DNA of 64,000 nucleotides from Loxodes magnus. Lineage: Eukaryota > Ciliophora > Karyorelictea > Loxodida > Loxodidae. Where the stretch lies: contig CAMPDV010001074.1 in the NCBI GenBank assembly GCA_946699065.1, forward strand, positions 78,285 through 142,284, in the 5' to 3' direction. Positions 12,679 to 25,059 of this stretch are shown one piece after another. A program made the translations under genes and the position numbers. Within the stretch, counting starts at the first letter, position 1. Every line of letters begins with the position of its first letter. The notes beneath the pieces are model-generated. The model had not been told where the DNA came from. It saw nothing but the letters and a program-made list of their open reading frames with translations, and did no database searches.

Positions 12679-13249
12679 ATTGATAGTGAATAGTAAATAA
12701 TGGAATATAGTTATATGATTATAGTATAAATGGTAGTTACTTAGATTAGATATGATATTGATTATGAAGAGTTGGTATGATAATGAAGGGATAATTAAAT
12801 TAGTTAATGTAATAAGGTTTATTTGGTAGTCTAATTTGGAAATTAAAGTATGATAAATCTAATTCTTAATTAGATTATATGCTTCTATCATTCTAACTTT
12901 GGACCTCAATGTTTAGATAGGTATTAATTGATTTAGTAAGGTTAGTTTGGATTTAAATAGGTAATTTAAAGCTACTGAGTTATATTAAAAGAGGGGAAAT
13001 ATTGATCTGGCTTATATACGTAAGGATATAGGTTTAGCTATACTGTTGGTAGGCTTAAAATATAGTTTGATGTTAATACAAAAGACTTTTGATTTATACC
13101 TATTAAGAGTAATTATCTAGCTAAATCTTAAGTTACTTATTAATATCTTAAAATAAAGCTTATTAAATCAGAACTTTTAACTTACTAAATATTAGTCTAT
13201 TTATACAAATCCTTAAATATATGCTATTTATTACTTACCTAATATTTAA
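12679..13249. other. Intergenic upstream of gene A
   Basis: AT-rich sequence, presumably holding the divergent upstream regions of gene A (-) and the X1 copy (+). No sites recognised. Confidence 0.4.
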
Positions 13250-14880
13250 GTCACTAAGGCTAATGCCATATCATTGCTTAATCCTGCACAATATCCAACT
13301 GTTTAACAAATTACATCATTTCTATACTTCAAATTAGATACATTACCTATAAGATCTTAGAGATACTACAAAATTTACATTCTAGATAAATATTCCAAGC
13401 TAGTTACTGGCTTTTTCCAATCCTTATGATCTAGATTGTGTAAGTTACTCGATATACAATAATAGATGAGGATGTAATTTTACTATATAGCAATTTAAAA
13501 GGAATATAATAAAACTTAATTACTTTTATTTTGCTAATGGAAGCTACCCTTAAGACTAATTAATGACAGATTTTAAGACTACAGAGAACTAAATTTTTAT
13601 AATTAAAGAAGTAACTAACTGTTAAGAAGCTTGGATTGGAATTAAATCACAAATATTTACTATCAACATTTCAAAATCTACAGATTAAGTCTTAGTAGGA
13701 TAAATTACAACCAGAGCTCTATCTATTTTATGCTATTATCATTTTTCACTCATAAGTGCATTATTAAATACAGTCATTGGGATAACCTTTGGGTATACCA
13801 GTCAAGTTCTCTTCGTAGAAAGAAAAACAAAATGCTTAAAACTTCTAAGATTTATCAGAGCAAACTTATTAGCAGGAGAAGACAAAAAAACTTAACTTCT
13901 GAGCAGAAATCTAATACATAATATAAAGACTATTATTAAACGGAAAGACTAATTAAAGCAAAAGAAATAGCAAACTTGAAGGTTGCCTGCTAAGTAACGT
14001 CCAGAATTAAACTTTTCCTTAGTAATAGCAAGGAGTGCCTATTTAAAGAAGTGATATTACAAGCTATAAATTAGATCCTATGCACATTAAAATAAGATAT
14101 AAAATAAAGTGCAGACTTATTAGCGATAAAAGAATAATTACTAGCAGCTTAGAAAAATATTTAAGAATTTAAATTAAAGATTGACAAAAATCCAGAAAGT
14201 GGTTTTTACAAGCTAAATTAATTAAGTTTTAACCAAAGACAATAAAGTAAGAAAATCATAAATTTAGAGACTGAAATAAGAAAATACAAGCTGCTAATAA
14301 CATTTTTAGAGCAAAAAATCGTAAAAGAAAAATATGAGCTTTGAATTTACCTGAGATAATTCAAATAACCTATATCAGAAAGTTCAAAATTCTATCTTTT
14401 AATCCCATATATTAAGATTAAAGGATAGCTTAAAAAGTATAGAATCAGCTTTTAAGTAAAAAGAATACTTTTAGTATAGCTATGCATCTAACTAAGGAAA
14501 ATTTTAATAAAGTATTTATTTTGATTGGTTGTGTCAAACAAAATTTAACTTGATAAAATTCTTCCAGAAGCATAAGACATTCTACTAAGAACTTTAAGCG
14601 TTTAATAGAAGCATGAAAAATTCAATTTAATCAGCATCTTTCTAAATACACAGCAGAAATTATAGTTCTACTTAACTAAACACAAAAATTCAACCTGAAA
14701 GCATTAATAAGTTTTTCTTAAGAATTCTGAATGAGAAATCTAATAACTAAGCTTTTATAGATAATTAAATCAGGAAAATAACCTAAATATTATACAAGGA
14801 ATATCAATCTTTTAAAACTTCTCTTTCAAAATAGTAGCCTAATTATTATAAGATTCAACTATATATGAATCAATAGCCTA
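13250..14880 (+). pseudogene. X-family copy 1 (X1), probably decayed
   Basis: The segment around 13480-13560 translates to a stretch (LLYSNLKGIQQ then LMEATLK) that aligns with X2 at about 22070 and X3 at about 53340. Further downstream KDYYQTERLIKAKE and LPAKQRPELNFSLVIA match X2's RDYGQAERLIQDKK and LPVKYNPERLSFSIVV. Matching pieces lie in different frames. Short introns could explain some shifts, but frames also disagree inside blocks with no visible splice site, so I favour a pseudogene. No family is recognised. The conserved blocks are leucine-rich helices followed by Gln/Lys-rich sequence. Confidence 0.4.
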
Positions 14881-14999
14881 ATTATTTTACTATAATATTA
14901 GCTTTCTCATTTTTAACTTGGTCTAAATGAAGATTATTTATAAAAATCTCCTTCATTTAATAAAGAGTAATAACTAAACATCATTAAGCTATTTATCTT

Positions 15000-15740
15000 A
15001 ATACTAAAGGTAAATTGTAATTTATTTTGTTCATTTGAATCATTTAAGTTTATTAAATTACAGTAAATCTTTGTTAGTTTAGTTACTCTAAATAATCTTA
15101 TTTTAATATTGTACTAGTCATAAACCCTATAAACTCCTTTTATTTAAATTTATAATTTAATTTTTATTGTTCTATGCTTAATAATTAGTAAATTAGATAC
15201 AAAATACTTATAGTTATGAACTTTACAGATAAAAGGTTTCTTATATTTTATTATAGATTTGTACTTAAATGGTATCTTATTAAAAATAAAATAATTCAAA
15301 TAATCTAAAATGGAATTATTTATATGATACTATTATTATTATTTTCTAAGATATAATCTAAATTAATTGGTTTATTACATTAAGTCAGGTATTAAAACTT
15401 AAATTGCTCTTTATCCTTTTTTCTTATTAATTTTGGCTTTAAACTATAATTGAATAATTTAACCTTTATTATTTTGTATTATGAAGTATAATTTAAACTT
15501 GTGAAGCTAAAATTTATATATTTTGAATATCAAACATTTGTTAATGATCCCATTATTATCATCATTTGCGAAAGAACCTCTTAATCACAAGAAATATAAA
15601 ATACCTTAAATTCCCTTAATTAGCATTAAAGCAAGTTACAATTAAATATGTATCTATTTAGTAGATTATATTAATAAATTCTGTCTAAGTTTAATAATTT
15701 AACAACCATACTTAAATAAACTACTACTATCTATATCTAA
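15000..15740. repeat. Second copy of the kinase 3' flank
   Basis: Similar to 9060-9801 over most of its length, including the tract ending CTATGCTTAATAATTAGTAA near 15175-15195. It directly precedes, in plus coordinates, the minus-strand kinase tail pseudogene at 15740-16392, matching the arrangement beside gene A. Confidence 0.6.
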
Positions 15741-16392
15741 TATCTTAATTTCCTTTCTCATTATGTCTTATTTGCCCTTTGTTTTTCAAATTATTCATTT
15801 CCATCCTTCATATTCTCTTTTTGCTGGTTACTGAGAAGATTTCTCATTATAAATTAATAATTCTATTTTATTATACATCTACTAGAAGTTTTCCTATTAT
15901 ACCTAATTGATATTCTAATCTTCTCTTCTAAATAACTAGTTAATTAGTCTCTATTTATTTTGCTGAACTTATTAAAATTACTATTTCTTTTAGTTTTAGT
16001 TTTAATGCTTTTTTAATTTAATTTGCTTACATTTTAAAGCTGCAAAACGTCTGGTCTTTTAGAATAATCATAGTTAAAAAATACCTTTAGTAGAAGAGTT
16101 AATTCTGGTTCTATGAGTTACTTCCTATGAAAATGTTTAAGATCTATAGTCAGAGAAAATAGTTTCATGATTTATGCTAATGACTTATGTCTGGAAAAGG
16201 TAAACATTGATTGAATATTTTACTGCTATACAAGTAAGTATCATATATCAATTTCTAGCTTACTTTGCTATTGAATAGTTCAGGAACCATTCATTATAAA
16301 GATTCTTTATCTTCTAATGTAGTAGTTATAATAGCTTCACTAACTAATCCAAGATCTGCAAATTTAGAAGAATCACTATCATCTAACACAAT
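15740..16392 (-). pseudogene. Kinase C-terminal half, pseudogene
   Basis: The minus strand reads VLDDSDSSKFADLGLVSEA, then a degraded activation segment (ESLQWMVPELF), then the C-lobe and the Gln-rich tail of the TPR-kinase family. The catalytic-loop HRD and everything N-terminal to it are missing: the copy breaks exactly after subdomain VIb. Small indels disrupt the C-lobe. The break point joins head-to-head with a plus-strand TPR fragment (see 16393-16960). The same junction recurs at about 57500. Confidence 0.7.
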
Positions 16393-16960
16393 AATCCCAA
16401 TAATATTATTGCACATTCCAACTAAAGCGATGTTTTAAATAGTTTGGGTAAGATACATAGAAGCTATTGAAAGTTTCAACACAGCTATAAAATTTGATTC
16501 CAATAAAGCTATTGCCAGTTCCAATAAAGGTATCTCACTTAACAATTTGAAAAAAATACGATTAAGCTATTGAAAGACTAGACATAGCTATAAAATTGAT
16601 CATAATAATACCATATTTCATTACAACAAAGGTAACATTCTGAATGGAATGAAATATTTATAATAGCTATTGAAAGCCTATACATCGCTTTAAAATTTGA
16701 ATCCTATAAAGCTATTGCCCATTTCAGCAAATAGAATATTTCAAATGACACAAAAAATATTTTGAAAGTTATAGCAAAGCTATATAGCTTGATTATAATA
16801 ATGCTATAATAAATTTAAACATAGGTTACACTCTAAAAATATTTGAAAACATTCATAGAAACCATTTAAAATTTTTGCAAAACTATAAAACTAAATCCTA
16901 ATCAGCAGAATTAAATAATAGATCATTAATGATAAAGTAAATTTAGCTTGTACTCAAGCA
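16393..16960 (+). pseudogene. Frameshifted TPR fragment
   Basis: On the plus strand about four TPR units can be read (YIEAIESFNTAIKFDSNKAI, then HYNKGNILNG). Single-base shifts at about 16550 and 16605 and further decay break the frame. Homologous to 57501-58060 with the same orientation and the same 5' junction. Confidence 0.7.
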
Positions 16961-17235
16961 CCTCTTAATACCTTTGATCATGCTTAAAACCTAAGATCTT
17001 ATTTTTTCTTTAAAAAAAGAAGAAAGTTCAAATCATTAAAATAAAAACAAGATAGCTTTAAAATAATATTTGATAATTTTGCACTTAAATGGCGCTGAAT
17101 AAAATAAAAGATCTCAAATACGAATCTGAAATTTCCAAAATTTGATTCCAAATTAATAGTTTTTATCCAAATTGCAAGTTTTAGACTAAAGTAGTTTTAG
17201 CATTGCTTATCTTATAAATATAGAGGACTAAACAT
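16961..17235 (+). pseudogene. Relic of kinase linker and N-lobe
   Basis: The strand carries a degraded match to the linker of A and B (the IRSQIRI-type segment, here YESEIS) and to the first beta strands (YLINIEDQTYALK). It is followed immediately by a second, better-preserved N-lobe inside the 17236-18228 frame, so this region looks like a partial duplicate. Confidence 0.5.
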
Positions 17236-18228
17236 ATGCCCTTAAAAATTTAACCCTTAGCTTAAGATTAATATGGAGCTTTTTATTTTGGTTCTATTGA
17301 TGGATCTTATTATGCATTAAAAGTATTTAACTAAAAGGAAGATCTGCAAAAAACTATTGATTAGTTCTACTTAGAATGTAAAGAACTTTTATCACTAAAC
17401 AACTTAAAAGTTTTATAACTTAAGGGAGTTGCTATTGATACTTAAGAATAAGGAAATTACAACTTTTGTCTTTTATTGGACTTTTAGGCTAAAGGAAGCT
17501 TGTTCTAATAAATTTAGACAAAGTAACTATTCAAAGAAAGTAAATAAGGATCTAATACGAAATTTTATAGGAAATTATGCTTACTTAGTTAAATAGCAGA
17601 AGGCTTAATGGCTATTCACTCTAGAAACTTAATCCACAAAGAAATGAAATCTATTAATATTCTATTAGATAATGACTAGCCTAAAATAGTAATTTTTGGA
17701 TTATTCGATAGTACTAACTGATTAACAACATTAGAACTAAGAGGCTTTCATTAATGAATGGCACCAGAATAATTTGAAAAGTAGGTGACCTAAAAGAGTG
17801 ATATCTGATCTTTAGGCTGTATAGGGATAGAGATTTTCAACGAAGAGCTACTTTATCCAAATATAAATGATTAAGAATAGCTAAAATAAATAGTTTATAT
17901 TAGTAAAATAATTCCTTAGTTTTCAAGCGAAATATTATAAGAACCTGAATTAACTGACCTTTTCTACAGATGCTTAGCTTTCGACCAGAACATTAGACCT
18001 GATATTGAAACTTTTATTCAATAGATTGATAAATTTAAATAAAAGTGAAACCCATAAAGATAATAAGAAGCTATAACTTAATAGGGTTAGAATAAAGCGA
18101 TAAAGGAAGAAGAAGGATTTAAAAAATAATATTAAAGTCAAGAGTAGTAGAGAGCATCAGCAGAAGGGTTGCAAGAAATATAGTTTGAGAACTTGAAGAT
18201 AAGTGAAATTGAAGAGAAGAATAGCTGA
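17236..18228 (+). CDS. Pseudokinase with intact reading frame (copy C)
   Basis: From ATG 17236 to TGA 18226 (followed directly by a second TGA) the frame is unbroken for 330 codons. It contains a glycine-rich segment YGAFYFGSIDGSYYALKVF with the ATP-binding Lys, then CLLLDFQAKGSL, then HKEMKSIN where HRDLKxxN is expected (residues 134-136, catalytic Asp replaced by Glu), then VIFG where DFG is expected (residue 153, Asp replaced by Ile), then HQWMAPE and SDIWSLGCIGIEIF. Four TGA codons are read as Trp; one, in FKQKWNPQ, is TGG in genes A and B. The loss of both Asp predicts no catalysis, while the frame and the structural motifs stay intact, which suggests selection as a scaffold or regulator, or a young pseudogene. 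The upstream TPR region is broken, so if expressed it probably lacks TPRs. Confidence 0.7.
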
Positions 18229-18659
18229 TGAATATAGTTGTTTGAAGATGATATTATTAAATCTTATTAAATAATTTGCTGTCTTAAGTAATAAAACTAT
18301 AAATGTATGCATTATCTACATTAATATATGGTATTATTATTTTACCTAAAGAATTACGAATAAAGTGAAATAAACATTTCTACTATTTTTATTTCTAAGA
18401 TCAGCTTCTTAGTAGATTTTCATGATATCGTTTAAATAACTTTTTATGGGAAAAAATGAATCATAACATAAATTGTATATATATGATAACTAAAATACTT
18501 AAAAGACATTAAGATAGGTCCTTTCCAATTAATTTCTATAAAGAAATCTATTTAATAAAGAGACTTTTCAGTATCTATTTTCGGGTTAATTGAAAAAGAA
18601 AGAAACTGAAATGAGTAATATATGATCAATCATAAAACTTAGTCTTATCAGTCTTTTAG
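18229..18659. other. Intergenic, nothing recognised
   Basis: AT-rich sequence with no protein-like frame. Confidence 0.4.
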
Positions 18660-19350
18660 TAGTTTTAGTACTATTAATTTGAACTAGATTCGTATTTATA
18701 TAAACTTACCTCGATAAAGGTATAGTTCTTTTCGGACTTGATTAATATGAAGAAGTCCCAGAGGGCTACAATAAATGTATCTAATCGGATTCTAATTTTG
18801 TTGAAATTTATATTTTAAAGAATAATATTATAATAAAGTAAAAAAATCTAAGAAACCATAGAATGCTCTAATATAGCTAATAATGTAGATACTAAAAAGA
18901 ATATAAACCTGATTTATTAAAGGAAAAGCTCTTTGTGAAATCAATTAATACAAAGAACCAGTTTAAAGCTTTAGTTTTGAAATTGAACTTGACTAAAATC
19001 ATGCTTAAGCTCATGTACTTAAAGAAGTTGCTCTTATTGGAAAAGAAAAGAAAAGAAAGCAGCAGTTGTTGAATAGATTGACGAGTTCATTTGTTATATC
19101 CTAATTTCATCTAAACTCATATTATGAAAGGATTACATCTTCTCAGTTTAGGAAAGAAGGAAGAATCTATTAAAAATTATAATAAAACTAAAAAAGTTGT
19201 TCCTAACAACGAAGAAGCTTGATTTTGGAAAGAAATTATACTTTAAGAATTAGAATAGTAGGAAGAAGCTATCCGTTGCTACAATATGGTTAAGTGATTT
19301 GATTCTAATTTTGTTGATTCATAATTTTAGAATGGATTAGCTTCTTTAAA
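18660..19350 (+). pseudogene. TPR relic
   Basis: Isolated TPR-like pieces on the plus strand (LDKGIVLFGLDQYEEVPEGY, then CIQSDSNFVEIY; again SDSNFVDS near 19300) are separated by sequence with no TPR spacing. A shared ancestry with the TPR genes is likely, but the units are too few and too broken for a working protein. Confidence 0.45.
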
Positions 19351-19569
19351 ATGAGTAGATATTGAGAAGAAAATGATTGCTAGAACTTAGTATTTGATTC
19401 TAATTTAAAGGAATTTCAGTCTATCAAAGAAATAATTTTTGTTTATCAGAAAAGCAAGAAGAAGATGAAGATAAATTGTTGAACTAATCTGGTCCTAATT
19501 ATATAAAGGCATGTATTATCAAGTCAGTTGCTCTTTGCTATTTAGAAAAGAATCTCTGAAATATTTAAG

Positions 19570-20110
19570 CATGATTATTGAATTTACAGGTTCTTTTTAT
19601 TTTTCTAGCTCAACTAACGCATATCTATTATTATTATAGTATATTGCCTTATTATTTTCCAATTTAATAGCTGTCTCAAAGCACTATATAGCTTGGATCT
19701 AATTTAATAGCCTTATTATAGATCTGTTTAGCTTCTTCTATTTTGCATTAATTTAAAGTGCATCTGCCCTATTACTATAGTAAATGGCTTTATTAGGTTA
19801 TATTCCAATAGCTTTTTCATATCTTTATATAAATTTGTTGCATTAGTCCTATTTATAAAGTAAATATCCTGTCTTATTATAATAATTTGAATTCCCAGAC
19901 TATAGTTAAATAGCTTAGTCATAACTCTGTATAGTTTGGTCATATTTGTTTAGCCTGTAAAAAGTATCTCCTTGATTATTATGATATATTGGTTCACTAG
20001 GATCTTCATTAATAGGTTGGTTAAATTTGTGAATTGCTTGAGTATAGTTAGTTTATTTGTATAACTATATTCCTTGATAATTTTTGAAGCAGGTCCGATT
20101 TTGTGAATTA
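19570..20110 (-). pseudogene. Short TPR gene fragment
   Basis: Read on the minus strand: NYQGIQLYKQTNYTQAIHKF, then DPSEPIYHNNQGDTFYRLNK, then PNKAIYYSNRADAL, about four to five TPR units of the Y-N-N-x-G type. A frame change occurs at about 19735 (the next unit, KAIKLDPSYIVL, lies in a different frame). No ATG is obvious at the 5' end. The units differ from the gene B consensus and resemble the TPRs at 25060-26026. Confidence 0.55.
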
Positions 20111-20689
20111 TAGCAATTAGGTTTAAGATTAAAGACTTAGAGATGATTAATTAGTTATAGGTTTAATTAGTAATAATTAAGTAATCTTATATCTTTATTT
20201 CTATTTTAACTTTTAAACTCTTTAGTGATTCTTCATTTGAACTAATTACTCTTAATAAGAAAGCTAATAAGCTGGCTATTTAATAAGAATAGTTCTAAAT
20301 TAATGAATTAAGGAGTAAAATTGTATAGATTACTTCTAGAGATATATTAGTTGAGTGTTATAATAGAACTAGAATAGCTAGAATTTGATTAATAGAAGTA
20401 TTAATGATAGTATACAAATTAGTATCTTAGTTATATTTTATATTACATCTATATAGACTAGTTATATGTACTTGGATAGTTACTTTATATATCCATTTAC
20501 TAGTCTAATAATTAGAAAATTATTTAATTTCTTATTTAGAGACTTCATTTTTAAATATTGGTAAATGATTCTAATATTTTATGTTTTTGGTACTTTAATA
20601 AGCATTAAGTATCTCTTTAATATTTTGGATTAATTAGTTTATTCCTATATTTTTTAACTGCTTACCTTATTTTCATTTAGAGTTTTCCT
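20111..20689. other. AT-rich spacer
   Basis: No supported gene on either strand. Confidence 0.4.
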
Positions 20690-23045
20690 TTAATATGAAA
20701 GCTTTTGATCACTTTAGTTCAAATTTTAGTTCAAAATAATTTCATCTGATTTAGACTCTTAATCTGTCTCTTTAAACATAAATTAAAAATATTGAAATTT
20801 AAATAGTTTTAAAAGTAGCTGTCTATTGCAGAGAATCAAATTAGATGCCATCTTTCTGAAACTCTTAGCCTCTAAATTTAAATCTGAATAGATCTAATAA
20901 TTATGCTTGAATTTAGATTAGACTAACTCCTATAAGTCTGTAAAATAAATTTAAATAGACAGTATGTATTAATTTAGTTTTTATAGCTAAGAATATATCA
21001 ATATTATTGGTTAACTTTACCTTTCATTCAATTTACTTTCCTTTAATGCAATAACTCTTTTAATATATCATTATAAACCATCTTTACCTTAAGTATCTTA
21101 AACTAATTATTTATTAGAATCTCTAAGATCAGTTTATTTACCATTGCTCCCTATTTATAACTGAAAAATAGGAATAATAAAAGCAAAATCTTAATTCAGA
21201 CTGATTTTATTAAATTTAAAGGAATAACACTGTAAAATGTTGAAAGACGAACTGAGTTTATTCAATAGTTTAGCAAAGTTGTAGGATTAGAACCTAAATT
21301 TACTAATTCTTATTTCTGCCCTAAAATAAGCACTTAAATAATTGAATAGAAATGCTGAGGCAATCTTTAACTTTAACCAAGATATCTTATTTATATCCTT
21401 TTAAGAGTTTAGACCTTTAGCTAGAAACATTTGTACTGATATATTTAGGAAAAATCAAGAATCAGTTATGAATTTTAGCAAACCTATTTAACTTTTCCAA
21501 AATAAATAGCTTATTTATAGCCCTAAAAGCTTAACCAAAAATAAAGATTAAATATAAAAGCAATAGAAAAGCTTGCTTTATTTTAAGCAGATTATTTGCA
21601 AGCTATATAAGTTTAGAATACTATCAAACATTATATGGATTCTAGACCTTTCTTAATTTGCAGATCTATTCTCAAGAGTACAAGTAAAGAACCAAATTCT
21701 TATTTATAGTTCCTAGAATATCCTCTCTTAAATTTTAAAATACTCCTTTCTGAAAAAACCATATGAATGTTCAGTCCTTCATCTAAGAAGAAGGAAAAGT
21801 GATAAAACTGGGATGATTTATCAATAGCAAGTTCGATTTTACTAGCTAGTAGTCATTCGAAAATAAAAAATGAAAATATTAGTAAAGTTATTCTAAGGTA
21901 GTTAATGCTTTTTTCCATTCCTCACGAGACAAACTTAAATGTAAATAGTTTGATTTACTTGATATGCAACAAGGGTACATTCCTATGGTCTATGTAGTAA
22001 TATTTAGAAGATAAAAATTATAATAAAAGTAAGATTTAATAAAAAGCAATTAGATGAGAACTTAATTTTACTAGTCAGTGATATAAAAGGATTGGAATCA
22101 AGTATATTACTTATTTTATTGATGGAAGCTGTCCTTCAGATTAAATAATTACAGATTTTCTAAAATCTGCAGAGACAGAATTTTATAAATAAAGAAGTAA
22201 CTCACTTTAAAGCAGCTTAAGTAGAGCCTGAACTTTAATACCATTATTTATTATGAAATATTACAAACTTACAGCTGAAGCTTCTAGAATGAATTCAATA
22301 TGCAGACCAAGATTAATTTTATGTTCTTAGTAATAGTTTTTAATCACAAGAATATTATAAAATAGAGCTATTTTACTAAAGTATTTCTTTGGAATAACAG
22401 TAAACTTTTATTTTTTTAATCGAATTTAACTTAAATAAGAAGCTGACTAATATCAGATTAGAACATAAGAGATTTAGCTGAAGAAAATTAATTACCATGG
22501 AAAATTACGAAAACTATTTAAATGCTGAGAAGAGAATAATTTCACGATATCGAGACTATGGTTAAGCAGAAAGACTAATTTAGGATAAAAAGAAATAACA
22601 AATTTCTAACTTGCCTGTTAAATACAACCCAGAAAGATTAAGTTTTTCTATAGTAGTAGAAATACCAAAAGATAGTGAATAGTGCTAATCTAAAGAAATG
22701 TACACTATGATCTATAGCTCAGACCTGTATAAAGATTAATTACAAAATAAAAAGCAAATTTTCTAGCATTCACAGTCTAATTTGCTTGTATCTTAGAGAA
22801 AATTTGCTAACTTTAATATTAAAAGATGACTGTAATTTCAGAAAAAGAACTTTGTAAGCAAATATTCTTAAGCTATAACTCTCCATCAAAGACGAATCAA
22901 GAAAATGTTGCATTAAAAATACGAAACTCTAAAAATACAGAATGTCAAGCTTTAGTCTAGAACAAAAATGCAAGAAAAGATTTATGATGGAAACTCCTGA
23001 GATTTCCCAAATTATCTAACTAGATAGATACTCACGTTCATTCTA
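20690..23045 (+). CDS. X-family copy 2 (X2), unknown function, 3'-truncated
   Basis: Plus-strand coding-like sequence begins near ATG 20694 and is richest between 21200 and 23000. Blocks shared with X3 include LLVSDIKGLESSI (about 22060), a following Leu-rich helix, and LPVKYNPERLSFSIVVEIPK (about 22610). Different blocks need different frames, consistent with several tiny introns, whose limits I could not fix. The similarity to X3 ends near 23045, where the sequence switches abruptly to the inside of the P2 pseudogene on the other strand, so this copy has lost its 3' end. No domain recognised; helical, Leu- and Gln-rich. Confidence 0.4.
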
Positions 23046-23049
23046 AACC

Positions 23050-24575
23050 TAGGACTATTTCTGTACTTCATTTTCTTCTATTCTTTGTCATCTCTCATTT
23101 TAATTTAATTATTTTAGTATTATATAGTTAAACCACTTTTAATCATTCAATAACTAAATTTGAATTAATAGCTACCTTTTTTTATTTTGCTATGTTTAAG
23201 TATTATCTTATAAGTAGATATTATTTAGGCATATTTTTATGAAGAATTCATTACTCGCAGTTAAATGAGATTTGATTTTCCTTTCTATATTAATGTCTTC
23301 ACTTATTTGCCTTTCTTAAACCTTCGATCTCTCTTAATTTTCTTAGGATTTATAAAAATCTTTTCAACTAATTCCTATTTTGTGATTTTATCTAATTTTC
23401 TACTCAGAAACTTTTATTCTTTCTTCATACTTTCCTTTTTTTGCTAAATTATAATTCAGAAATCCTTTTTGTTCCTACTATTTTTCTTAAACATTAATAG
23501 CACTTTACGGCTTTCTCTAATCTCTCTTATGCTTCAAAAATAAAACTCAAGTTTCATTAATAAATCTTCATAGTAATTTGCCTATTTGCTAAAGGTTAAG
23601 TACTTACTTCTTTTTATTTAGATTATATTTTCTTTAATCTCTTTGATATTGCTTTAATTATAACTTCTTAAAAAAACGAGACTAAAAGGTATTCAATTTA
23701 TGATAATCTGCAGTTAATATAGATTTTACTTCTTTTAAGTGTCCTTTAACAATTATATCATTTTAGACTAGTTCTATATCTAATATGCTAAGGTCAAACT
23801 GTCTATTTTTTTCTTATTCTTTCTGTGATTACTTTTAGATAAGATTTAACTAAGCTTTTATAATAAGTATTTATTTCACATTCTAAGGAGGCTTTGTCCT
23901 CCTCATCAATTTTTAATTTAATTTCATAGATTGATTATCAAAAAAAGAGACTGCAGAACTGTTCAAAGTATTCTAATATGAATCTCTTTGCTCTAATTAG
24001 TCTTTTCTTGATTGGGTCAACTGTTTCTTATTATTTACTAAGAGGCTTTATTTTAAAACTATTAAAGTCTTAGGAGTGTTCTCAGAAAATGTATTTTAAT
24101 TTCTTGATTAAATAAAGCTAACTTAACTCTTAAATTCTTTGTTTTATTTCTACTCAGAGTGAGATTTATCAGTAGTAGCCTCTAATAATCCCTTATATTA
24201 CTTGGCTAATTTACTAGTTTTTCTTTTTTAATAAGAGTCTAAAATTTCTAATGATCCAATCTTTCTTCATATTAGCTTGTTCGCAAAAAATTAGATATTT
24301 TTCTCTTTCTTGATCATTGTTTTATGTCTACCTTATAAATCTTCTCAACCTTTAGCGTAGTTTTTCAGTTATTGATTGATTGATCTAAAAGACAGTGTCA
24401 AGTTAAACTCTCTAGATAGTATAAATTTGCTGCTATTGCTGCTCTTAGACTTAGCAGAAGCATTTGAATAGATAATTTATGGTCTTCCTCTTCTAAAATC
24501 CTTTTTATCCTTATTATTCTTTGATTGGACTAAGTTATAAGGTTAGATTAAATATAGTTAATCTTTAATACTTAT
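23050..24575 (-). pseudogene. Decayed copy of gene P (P2)
   Basis: The stretch follows gene P from about 5690 to beyond its start in the same order on the minus strand. The initiator ATG AAC of P is ATT AAC here, a one-base loss shifts the frame about 14 codons later, and many further indels follow. The C-terminal third of P (4685-5690) is absent, cut off at the junction with X2 near 23045. Confidence 0.75.
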
Positions 24576-25059
24576 GAGAGGTTAATTAAATCTAGCTTAG
24601 TATTTGAATGGTTCTTTAATTTAATTCTAGCAGATATTAATTTAATAGAAGTAAACTGTAATATTAGACATTTTATTATTAAGCTTTTAGATTTTACTTT
24701 CCCTTGTGTATAAAATTTCTAAATAAAGCTTTAAGCATTAGTAGCTAGCTAGTATTTAAGTTTTGAAAATAATAGGTAATTCATATATATTAGTTACATT
24801 TACTTAGGAGTCTCTTAATTTAATATTTCTACTTCTACTAATTTATTAATTTTCCTTTTATATTAGAACTATTAATAAGGATTAAATCATATTAAAACTC
24901 TTTCATATCCTTATTTAAGATCTGCAATCGTAACCAGCATCATTTTAATAAAAAAGTAGTCAAATGTAATATATTGTAATTTGGTTTTATTCTTATTAAC
25001 TTTTATTCATAATTCCTATTTTGCTAATTTCTAGTTTAGGATTTAGTTGTTTTATGGAA
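24576..25059. other. Upstream flank of P2
   Basis: Up to about 24770 the sequence resembles the upstream flank of gene P (7200-7400). The remainder is AT-rich with no gene. Confidence 0.4.

Noticed and set aside
12367-12693. 108-codon plus-strand frame
   Set aside because: It is antisense to the TPR region of kinase gene A.
21240-21900. Alternative frame from ATG 21239 in X2
   Set aside because: It is open because the code has few stops, but a neighbouring frame is also open and agrees better with the downstream coding block; neither is certain.
22060-22200. Piwi-like YxDG motif in X2
   Set aside because: It appears only in one of several open frames, and no other Argonaute motif follows.
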